Source of the DNA: DASZMJ01 sp035551935
GTDB lineage: Bacteria; Planctomycetota; Planctomycetia; Isosphaerales; Isosphaeraceae
Reading direction: 5' to 3'
DNA: 21,697 nt
Assembly (NCBI GenBank): GCA_035551935.1
Contig: DASZMJ010000484.1
Span: 1-21,697, forward strand
The position numbers were made by a program, and so were the translations under genes. The notes below the pieces were generated by a model. It did not search any database. It was given only the letters and a program-made list of their open reading frames with translations, and was not told where the DNA came from. Shown here one piece after another: positions 15,309 to 21,697 of the stretch (its first letter is position 1; the number at the start of each line of letters is the position of its first letter).

Positions 15309-16934
15309 TCACCCCGCGCGGTCGGGCGGGCCGGCGACGGAGCGGGGCTCGGAGGTGGTGCCGATGGGCTCCTCGGGGCGGGTCTGGGCGACGGGGAAGT
15401 GATGGAAGCGGGCGGGGACCTCGCCGTTCCAGCGGTGGTAGACGGCCGTCAGGTCGGCGAGGCGCTCGACGGTCAAGGGGTCGAGCCACTCGAAGTCGAA
15501 CCGCCAGTGCCAGTTCCCCTCGGCGCGGCCGGGGACGTTCATCCGCGCCGAGCTGTCGAGGCCGAGCACGTCCTGCAAGGGGAAGACCGCCGTGTCGGCC
15601 ACGGAACTGAGGGCCAGGCGGATCAGGTCCCAGTGGACCTCGCGGCAGTCGGTGCCGACGTAGCGCCGGACGAACGACTGCTCGGCCTTCTTGACCTCCT
15701 CCGACTGCGTCGTCATCCCCTCCGAGCCGTGGAACCAGCCGACGGTCGTGTCGTTGTCGTGGGTGCCGGAGTAGACGCAGCAGTGGTGGATGTAATTATA
15801 TGGTAAATAATCGTTGGCCTTCACGTCGTCGCCGAAGGCGAACTGGAGGATGCGCATGCCGGGGAGCTGGAAGTGGTCGCGGAGCGACTCGACGCCGGGG
15901 GTGATCTCGCCGAGGTCCTCGGCGATCAGCGGCAGGCCGCCGAGGGCGTCGCGGACGGCGTTGAGGAAGCGGTCGGCGGGGCCGGGGACCCAACGGCCGT
16001 TGACGGCCGTCTCGGCGCCGGCGGGGACCTCCCAGTAGGCCTCGAAGCCGCGGAAGTGGTCGAGCCGCACGAGGTCGACGCGGTCGGTCGTCGCCTTCAG
16101 CCGGGTGAGCCACCAGGCGTAGTTCTCGACGGCGTGCGCCGGCCACTTGTAGAGCGGGTTGCCCCAGAGCTGCCCGGTGGCGCTGAAGTAGTCCGGCGGC
16201 ACGCCGGCGACGGCCGTCGGCCGCCCCTTGTCGTCGAGCAGGAAGAGGTCGGGCCGGGCCCAGACGTCGGCGCTGTCCTGCGCCACGAAGATCGGCAGGT
16301 CGCCGATCAGGCCGATGTGGCCGTGGCGGAGCGTCGCGCGGAGGTGCTCCCACTGGCGGGCGAAGAGGAACTGCACGAACTGGACGAACCGGACCTCGTC
16401 GGCCAGCTCCGCGCGCCAGCGGGCCAGGGCCTCGGGCGCCCTCGCGGCGATGTCGGGCTCCCAATCGTTCCAGGCGACGCCGCCGTGGGCGTGCTTGATC
16501 GCCATGTAGAGGGCGTAATCGTCGAGCCAGCTCGCGTTGGCCTTGCAGAAGGGCTCGAAGGCGGGGTCGGTCGGGCTCAGGCGCTCGTAGGCGCGGCGGA
16601 AGAGGCGGTCCTTGGCGGGGGCGACCGCGTCGTAATCGACGACGACGTCGGGCAGGTCGGGATAGTCGTCGAGGTCGGACTCGTCGAGCCAGCCGTCGGC
16701 GACGAGCCGCTCGGGGCTGATCAGCAGGCGATTGCCGGCGAACGACGAGTGCGACTGGTACGGCGAGTTGCCGAAGCCGGTCGGGCCCAGCGGCAGCATC
16801 TGCCACCAGCGCTGGCCGGCCTCGCAGAGGAAGGCGAGGAACCGCTCGGCGGCCGGGCCGATGTCGCCGATCCCGAAGCGGCCGGGCAGGGACGTCGGGT
16901 GGAGCAGGATTCCGCTGGCACGGGGCAGCCTCAT
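15309..16934 (-). CDS. malQ: 4-alpha-glucanotransferase, amylomaltase, GH77 (541 aa)
   Basis: Cytoplasmic enzyme that transfers alpha-1,4-glucan segments between chains, used in maltodextrin and glycogen metabolism. The GH77 catalytic set is intact: nucleophile Asp292 in RLDHFRG, acid/base Glu339 in IAEDLG and the third acid Asp393 in GTHDND. Other family blocks are SGILLHPTSLPGRFGIGD, WWQMLPLGPTGFGNSPYQS and GVPPDYFSATGQLWGNPLY, the last being the donor-loop region. Length fits the compact amylomaltases of about 500-540 residues. The ATG at 16934 lies 9 nt after the upstream membrane-protein gene, so the two are co-transcribed. No strong Shine-Dalgarno is seen, which suggests coupling. The C-terminal 20 residues (PIGTTSEPRSVAGPPDRAG) look like a non-conserved tail. 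Confidence 0.95.
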   Translation of the reverse strand: MRLPRASGILLHPTSLPGRFGIGDIGPAAERFLAFLCEAGQRWWQMLPLGPTGFGNSPYQSHSSFAGNRLLISPERLVADGWLDESDLDDYPDLPDVVVDYDAVAPAKDRLFRRAYERLSPTDPAFEPFCKANASWLDDYALYMAIKHAHGGVAWNDWEPDIAARAPEALARWRAELADEVRFVQFVQFLFARQWEHLRATLRHGHIGLIGDLPIFVAQDSADVWARPDLFLLDDKGRPTAVAGVPPDYFSATGQLWGNPLYKWPAHAVENYAWWLTRLKATTDRVDLVRLDHFRGFEAYWEVPAGAETAVNGRWVPGPADRFLNAVRDALGGLPLIAEDLGEITPGVESLRDHFQLPGMRILQFAFGDDVKANDYLPYNYIHHCCVYSGTHDNDTTVGWFHGSEGMTTQSEEVKKAEQSFVRRYVGTDCREVHWDLIRLALSSVADTAVFPLQDVLGLDSSARMNVPGRAEGNWHWRFDFEWLDPLTVERLADLTAVYHRWNGEVPARFHHFPVAQTRPEEPIGTTSEPRSVAGPPDRAG

Positions 16935-16943
16935 GGGGTCGTC

Positions 16944-18089
16944 TCAAGGTCGGCGGAGGAAGGCCCCGGCGGGGTGGGCGTTGAGGCGGTCGCGGTCGCC
17001 GAGGCGTCGGATCGCGTCGAGGCCGATCGCCTCGTCCCGATCGCGGCGGCCCGACAGCCAGCCGGCCCTCCCCCACCGGACCACCCGGAGCGCGCGGGCC
17101 CCACGATACCGCGCCGCCAATGCCTCGGCCAGCCCGTTGCACGCCCGCGCCTGCGGGTACACCGGCACGCCGCGCACCGACCGGCTCCAGGCCGTCAGGT
17201 CGAGCCGACGCCACGCCCCATCGGCGGCGAGTTGCCGTCGCAACGACTCGGGCAGGGACCCCGCCTCATCCTCGTTGATATAAACATCCGACAGATCGAC
17301 GTGGCTCGCATACAACGCGAACGACGGCCAGGCGTCCCAGAGCCCGAGCCGCTCGCCGAACGGCAGGATCGCCGCCCCCATCATCGCCAGCCGCGCCAGG
17401 CCCGACGCCCGGAATCGGCCCGAGGTCGGCGACGGGGCCGGCGTCGGGCCGAAGAGGATCACGTCCTCGACGATCAACGCCCCGTTCCAGATCAACACGT
17501 TCGCGCTGTGGTCGAGCCCCGCCGGCCCGAGCACGAACAACAACGCCAGGTGCATCCCGATCGCCCCGACCAGCGCCGGCCGTCGCGTCCTCCGGGAGCA
17601 AAGGCCGACGCCGATCCCTGACTCCGCGGCCGGCATCGCCAGGGTCGCCGCCGTCCGCACCCAATCGGGCCAGGCCCGCGGATGGAGGCCGAACGGCCGC
17701 GTCGCGACGGCCAGGAACTCGGCGCCGAGCCCGTGGACGAACGAGGCGTCGAGCTTCGACAGGCCCGAGTGGACGTACAAGGCCACCACGAACAGCCGCG
17801 ACAGGCCCGACGCCTCGCCCGCCGGGCACGCCGCCAGCGCGATCGAAACCAGAAAATATTGATAAGCCCACGGCTGCAAACGATGCTGGTCCTGCGCGAC
17901 GAGCGCCGCGAGCACCACCGCGCCCGATGCCAGGGCCGGCCGCCAGGCGACGCCGCCCGCGACCGCCGCGACGAGCAGGCCGAACGCGACCCACGAGGCC
18001 GATCGCGACGGGTCGGGCAGGCCGGCGACGAAGGGGACGCGGGGGAAGTCGGGCGACTCGACCCAGAGCGGCCACGACGTCGCCAGCAT
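16944..18089 (-). CDS. HTTM-like multi-spanning membrane protein (381 aa)
   Basis: Hydrophobic segments are spread over the first 260 residues (for example around 35-60, 80-95, 150-165, 175-190 and 195-210). The blocks YVHSGLSKLDASFVHGLGAEFL and GLDHSANVLIWNGALIVEDVILF resemble HTTM (vitamin K-dependent carboxylase-like membrane) domain proteins of planctomycetes. The last 120 residues are soluble and Arg-rich. No enzymatic role is assigned, and the gamma-carboxylase activity of distant relatives should not be assumed. The only canonical start in the region is ATG 18089, without a ribosome binding site. The frame stays open and encodes a hydrophobic run (ALRATLAAATLA) just upstream, so the true N-terminus may lie further 5'. 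It is followed after 9 nt by malQ. Confidence 0.65.
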   Translation of the reverse strand: MLATSWPLWVESPDFPRVPFVAGLPDPSRSASWVAFGLLVAAVAGGVAWRPALASGAVVLAALVAQDQHRLQPWAYQYFLVSIALAACPAGEASGLSRLFVVALYVHSGLSKLDASFVHGLGAEFLAVATRPFGLHPRAWPDWVRTAATLAMPAAESGIGVGLCSRRTRRPALVGAIGMHLALLFVLGPAGLDHSANVLIWNGALIVEDVILFGPTPAPSPTSGRFRASGLARLAMMGAAILPFGERLGLWDAWPSFALYASHVDLSDVYINEDEAGSLPESLRRQLAADGAWRRLDLTAWSRSVRGVPVYPQARACNGLAEALAARYRGARALRVVRWGRAGWLSGRRDRDEAIGLDAIRRLGDRDRLNAHPAGAFLRRP

Positions 18090-18165
18090 CGCCAGGGTCG
18101 CCGCGGCCAGGGTCGCGCGGAGGGCGGTCGCCGCCCGGGCCTCGGTCCAGCGGGGAGGCCGCGGC

Positions 18166-18396
18166 TCAGAGCTCGTTGGCCAGCGAATAGGTCCCGCCCC
18201 CCTCCTGGCGCAGCTTGCCCTTCGCGACGAGCTCCTCCCAGATCTCCGGCGGGTGGCCGCCGGGGGGGCTGATGCCGCCGATCTTCGTCTGCTTGCTCCC
18301 CATCCCCTTGGCCGACGAGTCGTCCAGCCGCGCCAGTTTCAGCCGCTTCTTGAAGGCCTTGAACGCCTGCTTGAGCTCTTCCTCGCTGTGGGCCAT
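18166..18396 (-). CDS. Small conserved-looking basic protein (76 aa)
   Basis: ATG at 18396 with GGGAGG about 7 nt upstream. The first half is a charged helix (SEEELKQAFKAFKKRLKLARLDD). The second half, GGISPPGGHPPEIWEELVAKGKL followed by a Gly hinge and TYSLANEL, has the look of a small winged-helix or DNA-binding end. The family is not recognised with certainty. It overlaps the 3' end of the topoisomerase IB gene by 58 bp in another frame, suggesting coupled translation. In the uncorrected topoisomerase frame, the reading runs straight into this gene without a stop. Confidence 0.6.
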   Translation of the reverse strand: MAHSEEELKQAFKAFKKRLKLARLDDSSAKGMGSKQTKIGGISPPGGHPPEIWEELVAKGKLRQEGGGTYSLANEL

Positions 18397-19587
18397 CTCC
18401 GTGCCTCCCGGTCGCCGCGATCGTCCTCGACCGCCGAGCGTAGCCCGCGCCGCGACGCCTTGCAAGCGCCCGGATCGCGGCCCTCGGCGCGGTCTTCCTC
18501 GCGGGCGAGGCGGCGTCGGAGCAGGGCGAGCACGGCGGCCTCCTCGGGGCGGAGGTCGCGAAGCTCCTCGGCCCAGGCGCGGTCGGCGCGGCGGCGGAGG
18601 GCCGTCGCGAGGGTGCCGTCGAGGTACGACTCGATGACGGCCGGGTGCACGTAGCACTTGCGGCAAACGCTCGGCGTGTTGCCGAGCTTGCCGGCCACCG
18701 CCTCGATCGCCCGGACGACGTTCTTCTTCGCCTGGGCGTCCGAGTCGAACGCCTCGAACTCCTGCAAGGCGAGCGAGGCCAGCACGGTCCCGGCCCAGGT
18801 GCGGAAGTCCTTGGCGGTGAACTCGGCCCCGGTGGCCTCGCGGAGGTAGGCGTTGACGGTCCTCCGAGCCGACGTCGCGCACGCGGCCGTCGTCGTCGAC
18901 GTACTGGAAGAGCTCCTGGCCGGGCAGGTCGCGGCACCGGGCCACGATCCGGGCGAGCCGGCGGTCGTCGAGGTCGAGGGCGTGCTTGACCCCGCTCTTG
19001 CCCCGGAACGAGAATCGAAGCGTCGGCCCCGCGACCTCGACGTGCCGGTCGCGCAGGGTCGTCAGGCCGAACGAGCCGTTGTCGCGCGCGTACTCGGCGT
19101 TGCCGACGCGGATCAACGTCGTCTCGAGCAGCCGGACGACCGCCGCGAGCACCTTCTCCCGCGAGAGCCCCGGCCGCGCGAGGTCGCTCTCGAGCCGCCG
19201 TCGCAGGGGGCCGAGGGCCTTCGCGAAGGCGATCATGCGGTGATACTTCGACGCGTCCCGGGTCGATCGCCAGCGGGGGTGGTAGCGGTACTGCTTCCGC
19301 CCGCGCTCGTCGCGCCCGGTCGCCTGGAGGTGGCCGTCGGGATCGGGGCAGATCCAGACGTCGTCCCACGCGGGCGGGATCGCCAGGCCCTTGATCCGAC
19401 TCAGCGTGCCCTCGTCGACGACCCGGCCACCGTCGGGCCCCTCGTAAACGAACCCCTTGCCCGCCCGCCGTCGGACGATGCCGGGTCGGCGGTCATCGAC
19501 GTAACGGAGCCCCGCCTGTTGGGCGGCCGATTCGGGCGGGGTGCGGATCGCGGTGCGGATCGCGGTGCGGATCGCGGTGCGGCTCAT
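18339..19587 (-). pseudogene. DNA topoisomerase IB, frameshifted by one base near 18858
   Basis: Eukaryote/poxvirus-type topoisomerase that relaxes DNA by a 3'-phosphotyrosine intermediate. From ATG 19587, residues 1-243 carry the N-terminal blocks (RIKGLAIPPAWDDVWICPDPDGHLQATGRD... reading), the catalytic IRVGN with Arg160, and FRGKSG with Lys197. After SED243 the homologous sequence continues only in the -1/+2 register. Deleting one of the two bases at 18858-18859 restores VNAYLREATG and leads to CRKCYVHPAV, whose Tyr312 (codon at 18653) is the catalytic tyrosine. The repaired protein would be about 415 residues ending at 18339. As written, no product contains both halves. Possible explanations are a real inactivating indel, a sequencing error or a frameshifting site; no slippery heptamer is evident. 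Confidence 0.82.
19541..19584. repeat. 12-bp tandem repeat in the topoisomerase N-terminus
   Basis: gtgcggatcgcg is repeated three times head to tail (19541-19576), followed by a partial fourth copy. On the minus strand it encodes Arg-Thr-Ala-Ile repeats right after the start codon. Copy number changes would keep the reading frame. Confidence 0.9.
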
Positions 19588-19719
19588 GAGGGATCGGCGA
19601 ATGCAACCCCGATGCCGCGGCCCGGCCATTTGGCCCGTCGTTTGCCCTGAGGATGGATGTGGCGTCCGCCCTTCGCCTCCGTCGCGGAGGAGTCGGGAAT
19701 CCCCGAGAGGAGAACTCCC

Positions 19720-20223
19720 ATGAAGACCGTCGTCGGCATGTTCGAGCGGCAGGACGAGGCCCGACGGGCCATCGAGGCGTTGCAGGACGCCGGGTTCGAC
19801 AGCGACCAGATCGGCGTCGCCATGCGCGACCAGCGCTCCGCGGCCGACATGGCCGCCACGACCGGCGCGGGCGACTTGACGGAAGAAGGCGCGACCGCCG
19901 GCGCCGTCTCGGGCGCGGGGGTCGGGGCCCTGATCGGGATCGCTTTGGTCGGCAGCAACGTGGTCCTGCCGGGCGTCGGCACGTTCCTGATCGGCGGCCC
20001 CTTGGCCGCCGCCTTGACCGGCGCCGGCATCGGCGCGGCCTCCGGCGGCCTGATCGGCGCCCTGGTCGGCCACGGCATCCCCGAGACCGAGGCCCTCGAG
20101 TACACCGATCGGCTCGAGCGCGGCCACATCCTCGTCTCCGTCCAGGCCAGCGACGCCCGCGCCGACGTCGCCCGCGGCATCCTGATCGACTCCGGCTCCA
20201 TCCAGGCGCACGCGGCCCATTGA
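19720..20223 (+). CDS. YflT/GSP17M-like general stress domain protein with glycine-zipper core (167 aa)
   Basis: Residues 1-37 (MKTVVGMFERQDEARRAIEAL..., DSDQIGVAMRD) match the start of the heat-induced stress protein YflT / GSP17M domain, a ferredoxin-like fold in which each protein ends its domain with a beta strand. A long Gly/Ala stretch follows (about 60-125), with repeated G-x3-G spacing (AGAVSGAGVGALIGIALVG, GAGIGAASGGLIGALVG) typical of a membrane-inserting glycine zipper. The domain closes with ALEYTDRLERGHILVSVQA and ends with histidines. AGGAGA lies 7 nt before the ATG at 19720. It is divergent from topoisomerase IB across 132 bp. A stem-loop follows 19 nt after the stop. A stress-related role is inferred from the family. 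Confidence 0.8.
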   Translation: MKTVVGMFERQDEARRAIEALQDAGFDSDQIGVAMRDQRSAADMAATTGAGDLTEEGATAGAVSGAGVGALIGIALVGSNVVLPGVGTFLIGGPLAAALTGAGIGAASGGLIGALVGHGIPETEALEYTDRLERGHILVSVQASDARADVARGILIDSGSIQAHAAH

Positions 20224-20242
20224 GACGGGAGACGACCCGGTC

Positions 20243-20272
20243 GGCCGGGGCCTCCCCTGCGAGGCACCGGCC
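20243..20272 (+). terminator. Stem-loop downstream of the stress-protein gene
   Basis: ggccggggcctc (20243-20254) pairs with gaggcaccggcc (20261-20272) with a single mismatch around a 6-nt loop, 19 nt after the stop codon. It lacks a T-tract but its position fits a terminator. Confidence 0.5.
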
Positions 20273-20337
20273 ACTCCTCAATCACCCAATCTGGCCCGTT
20301 CGGCGGCAGGCCAGCGGGACCAAGGTCCGCTCTGTGA

Positions 20338-20367
20338 CCCCTTTTCCCTCCCCCCTTTTCCCTCTCT
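20338..20367. repeat. Polypyrimidine tract with 13-bp direct repeat
   Basis: An uninterrupted 30-nt run of C and T contains two exact copies of ccccttttccctc (20338-20350 and 20352-20364). It lies 14 nt upstream of the deacetylase ATG, where a ribosome binding site would be expected, and no purine-rich site is present on the mRNA strand. Confidence 0.65.
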
Positions 20368-20381
20368 GACCCGAATGACGT

Positions 20382-21593
20382 ATGGGAACGCTGATCTTCC
20401 ACGGCGGCACCGTCATCCTCGAAGATCGGCTGCTCGCGGGGGCGCGGGTCGAGGTGGACGGGGCGCGGATTGCCGCGATCCGGACGGGACCGGAGACGGA
20501 GTGCCGCGACCAACCCGAGATCGACCTGGTGGGTGGCTATCTCGCACCCGGGTTCGTCGACCTCCACGTCCACGGGGGCGATGGCGCCGATTTCATGGAC
20601 GGGACCGACGAGGCGTTTCGCACCGCCTGTCGCGCCCACGCCCGCCACGGCACCACGAGCCTCCTGCCGACCACAACCGTGGCGAGCCACGAGCAGCACC
20701 TCACCTTCCTCGGCCTGTGCCGGCGGCTGAAGGAGGACGCTACGGATGGCGCCCGCATCCTGGGCGCGCACTTCTACGGCCCCTACTTTGCCTACGAGGC
20801 CCGCGGCGCACACCCCGGGGCCGGCGTGCGGCCGCCGGTCCCCGCCGAGTACGAGCAGTACCTCGCGTTCGCTGACAGCATCGTCACGGCGACGGTCGCC
20901 CCGGAGTTGCCGGGTGCCGAGGGGTTCGTCCGCGCCTGCCGTGCGAAGGGCGTCCGTTGCAACACCGGTCACTCCCACGCCACGTTCGAGCAGATGGAGG
21001 CGGCCGTCGGCTGGGGCGTGCGGCACATCGACCACCTCTTCTGCGCGATGTCCGACCGGGCCCGGCTGCGGCAGACGCAAACCTACCCGATGCGGGGCGG
21101 TGTGACGGAGGCCACGCTGTACTTCGACGAGCTGACCACCGAAATCATCGCCGACGGCAAGCACCTGCGGCGCGAACTCCTGCTGCTGGCCTACAAGATC
21201 AAAGGTCCGGAGCGACTGGCGTTGGTGAGCGACTGCAGCCGGGCCCTGGACATGCCCGACGGCCCCTACGTGCTCGGCCCCCTCGACGGCGGCGAACCGA
21301 TCCGGAAGGCGGACGGCGTGGGCCTGCTGCCGAGCGGCACGGCGCTGGCGTCGAGCGTGGTGGGCCTGGATCACTGCGTGCGGACCTTCCATCGGTTGAC
21401 GGGCGTGCCCCTGGAGGTCGTGGCGCGGATGGCGAGCCTGACGCCCGCCCGCATCGCCGGCTGGGATCACGAGATCGGCAGCATTGCACCGGGGAAACGG
21501 GCCGACCTCGTCGTGCTCGACCGGGAGTTGAACGTCCGCCAGGTTTACCGAGACGGACGACGGATCTGGGAACGAGACGGGGAACGGCTTTGA
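20382..21593 (+). CDS. nagA: NagA-like amidohydrolase, N-acetylglucosamine-6-phosphate deacetylase family (403 aa)
   Basis: TIM-barrel amidohydrolase with a flanking beta-sandwich. In the family it removes acetate from GlcNAc-6-phosphate in amino-sugar catabolism and cell-wall recycling. Seen are His62-x-His64 in DLHVHGG, His144 in the RGAHPG position, metal-ligand histidines His197 (TGHSHAT) and His218 (HIDHLF), IIADGKH at 255-261, the candidate general base Asp284 (VSDCS), and the closing SIAPGKRADLVVLD. The usual H-L-E-G-P-F is G-A-H-F-Y-G-P-Y here, so the metal-binding glutamate is replaced by Tyr132, and HLFNAM is HLFCAM. It may be a divergent subfamily with a different metal site or substrate. 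The ATG at 20382 has no Shine-Dalgarno. Confidence 0.8.
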   Translation: MGTLIFHGGTVILEDRLLAGARVEVDGARIAAIRTGPETECRDQPEIDLVGGYLAPGFVDLHVHGGDGADFMDGTDEAFRTACRAHARHGTTSLLPTTTVASHEQHLTFLGLCRRLKEDATDGARILGAHFYGPYFAYEARGAHPGAGVRPPVPAEYEQYLAFADSIVTATVAPELPGAEGFVRACRAKGVRCNTGHSHATFEQMEAAVGWGVRHIDHLFCAMSDRARLRQTQTYPMRGGVTEATLYFDELTTEIIADGKHLRRELLLLAYKIKGPERLALVSDCSRALDMPDGPYVLGPLDGGEPIRKADGVGLLPSGTALASSVVGLDHCVRTFHRLTGVPLEVVARMASLTPARIAGWDHEIGSIAPGKRADLVVLDRELNVRQVYRDGRRIWERDGERL

Positions 21594-21632
21594 GCTCGCA
21601 ATTCGTTCGAGGGAACGGGGGCGGGCGGGTGG

Positions 21633-21697
21633 CTGGGGTCGTCCTCGACCCCAGGCCGTCGGGCGCCGAGTCTCGGATCGGCCTGGGGTCGAGGACG
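21633..21697. terminator. Nested hairpins after nagA
   Basis: A short hairpin (ctggggtcg 21633-21641, loop tcct, cgaccccag 21646-21654) begins 39 nt after the nagA stop and suits a terminator. An alternative, longer pairing joins cgtcctcgaccccaggcc (21640-21657) to 21680-21697 as a perfect 18-bp stem with a 22-nt loop. The second arm ends exactly at the window edge, so the repeat may extend further. Confidence 0.6.

Noticed and set aside
13737..15806. Plus-strand ORF of 689 codons overlapping aroF
   Set aside because: Arg/Pro/Gly-rich translation in the wrong frame of aroF, running into the antisense of malQ.
19588..20274. Upstream extension of topoisomerase IB in the same frame
   Set aside because: The extension is antisense to the stress-protein gene and low in complexity; the homologous region begins after the ATG at 19587.

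Overview
The window is very G+C-rich and looks like the chromosome of a planctomycete, most probably of the Isosphaeraceae type. This inference rests on family content: a lipoprotein with DUF1549/DUF1553-type domains next to a Tat-exported DUF1501 protein, two tiny membrane proteins opening with an F-[RK]-[LI]-R-T-x-M segment, a eukaryote/poxvirus-like topoisomerase IB, and an intergenic array of degenerate units reading gg-ttcgtt-tcgcgcc. No database search was possible.

Left part (1-7200). On the minus strand lie an aspartokinase-like small-molecule kinase resembling archaeal MfnE, a class I/II aminotransferase directly upstream of it, and a methylisocitrate lyase (prpB). A complete DsbD-type transmembrane thiol reductase is on the plus strand. 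It converges on and overlaps a small membrane-anchored helical protein. purM follows, with a well-formed promoter and a long leader.

Middle (7195-11902). A planctomycete-specific pair on the minus strand: a DUF1549/DUF1553 lipoprotein (start corrected to 11200) and a DUF1501 Tat-signal protein. A short A+T-rich spacer between them holds a perfect 17-bp inverted repeat. Upstream is about 700 bp without a supported gene, most of it filled by the degenerate repeat array.

Accessory patch (11903-13998). This stretch has lower G+C. It holds what looks like an orphan polymorphic-toxin C-terminal domain coupled to a putative immunity gene, a 37-residue immunity-like fragment, a perfect 20-bp hairpin between the convergent pieces, and a small F-R-L-R-T membrane protein.

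Right part (13999-21697). An aroF-type DAHP synthase is followed by a second small membrane protein. A minus-strand run reads topoisomerase IB, a 76-residue protein, an HTTM-like membrane protein and malQ. The topoisomerase gene carries a one-base frameshift that separates the catalytic tyrosine from the rest of the enzyme. Divergently transcribed are a YflT/GSP17M-like stress protein with a glycine-zipper core and a NagA-like deacetylase that lacks the usual metal-binding glutamate.

No tRNA, rRNA, CRISPR array or intact transposase gene was seen. The best second looks are the topoisomerase frameshift, the repeat array, the toxin/immunity patch, the altered NagA site and a recurring TAGGAT motif upstream of genes.
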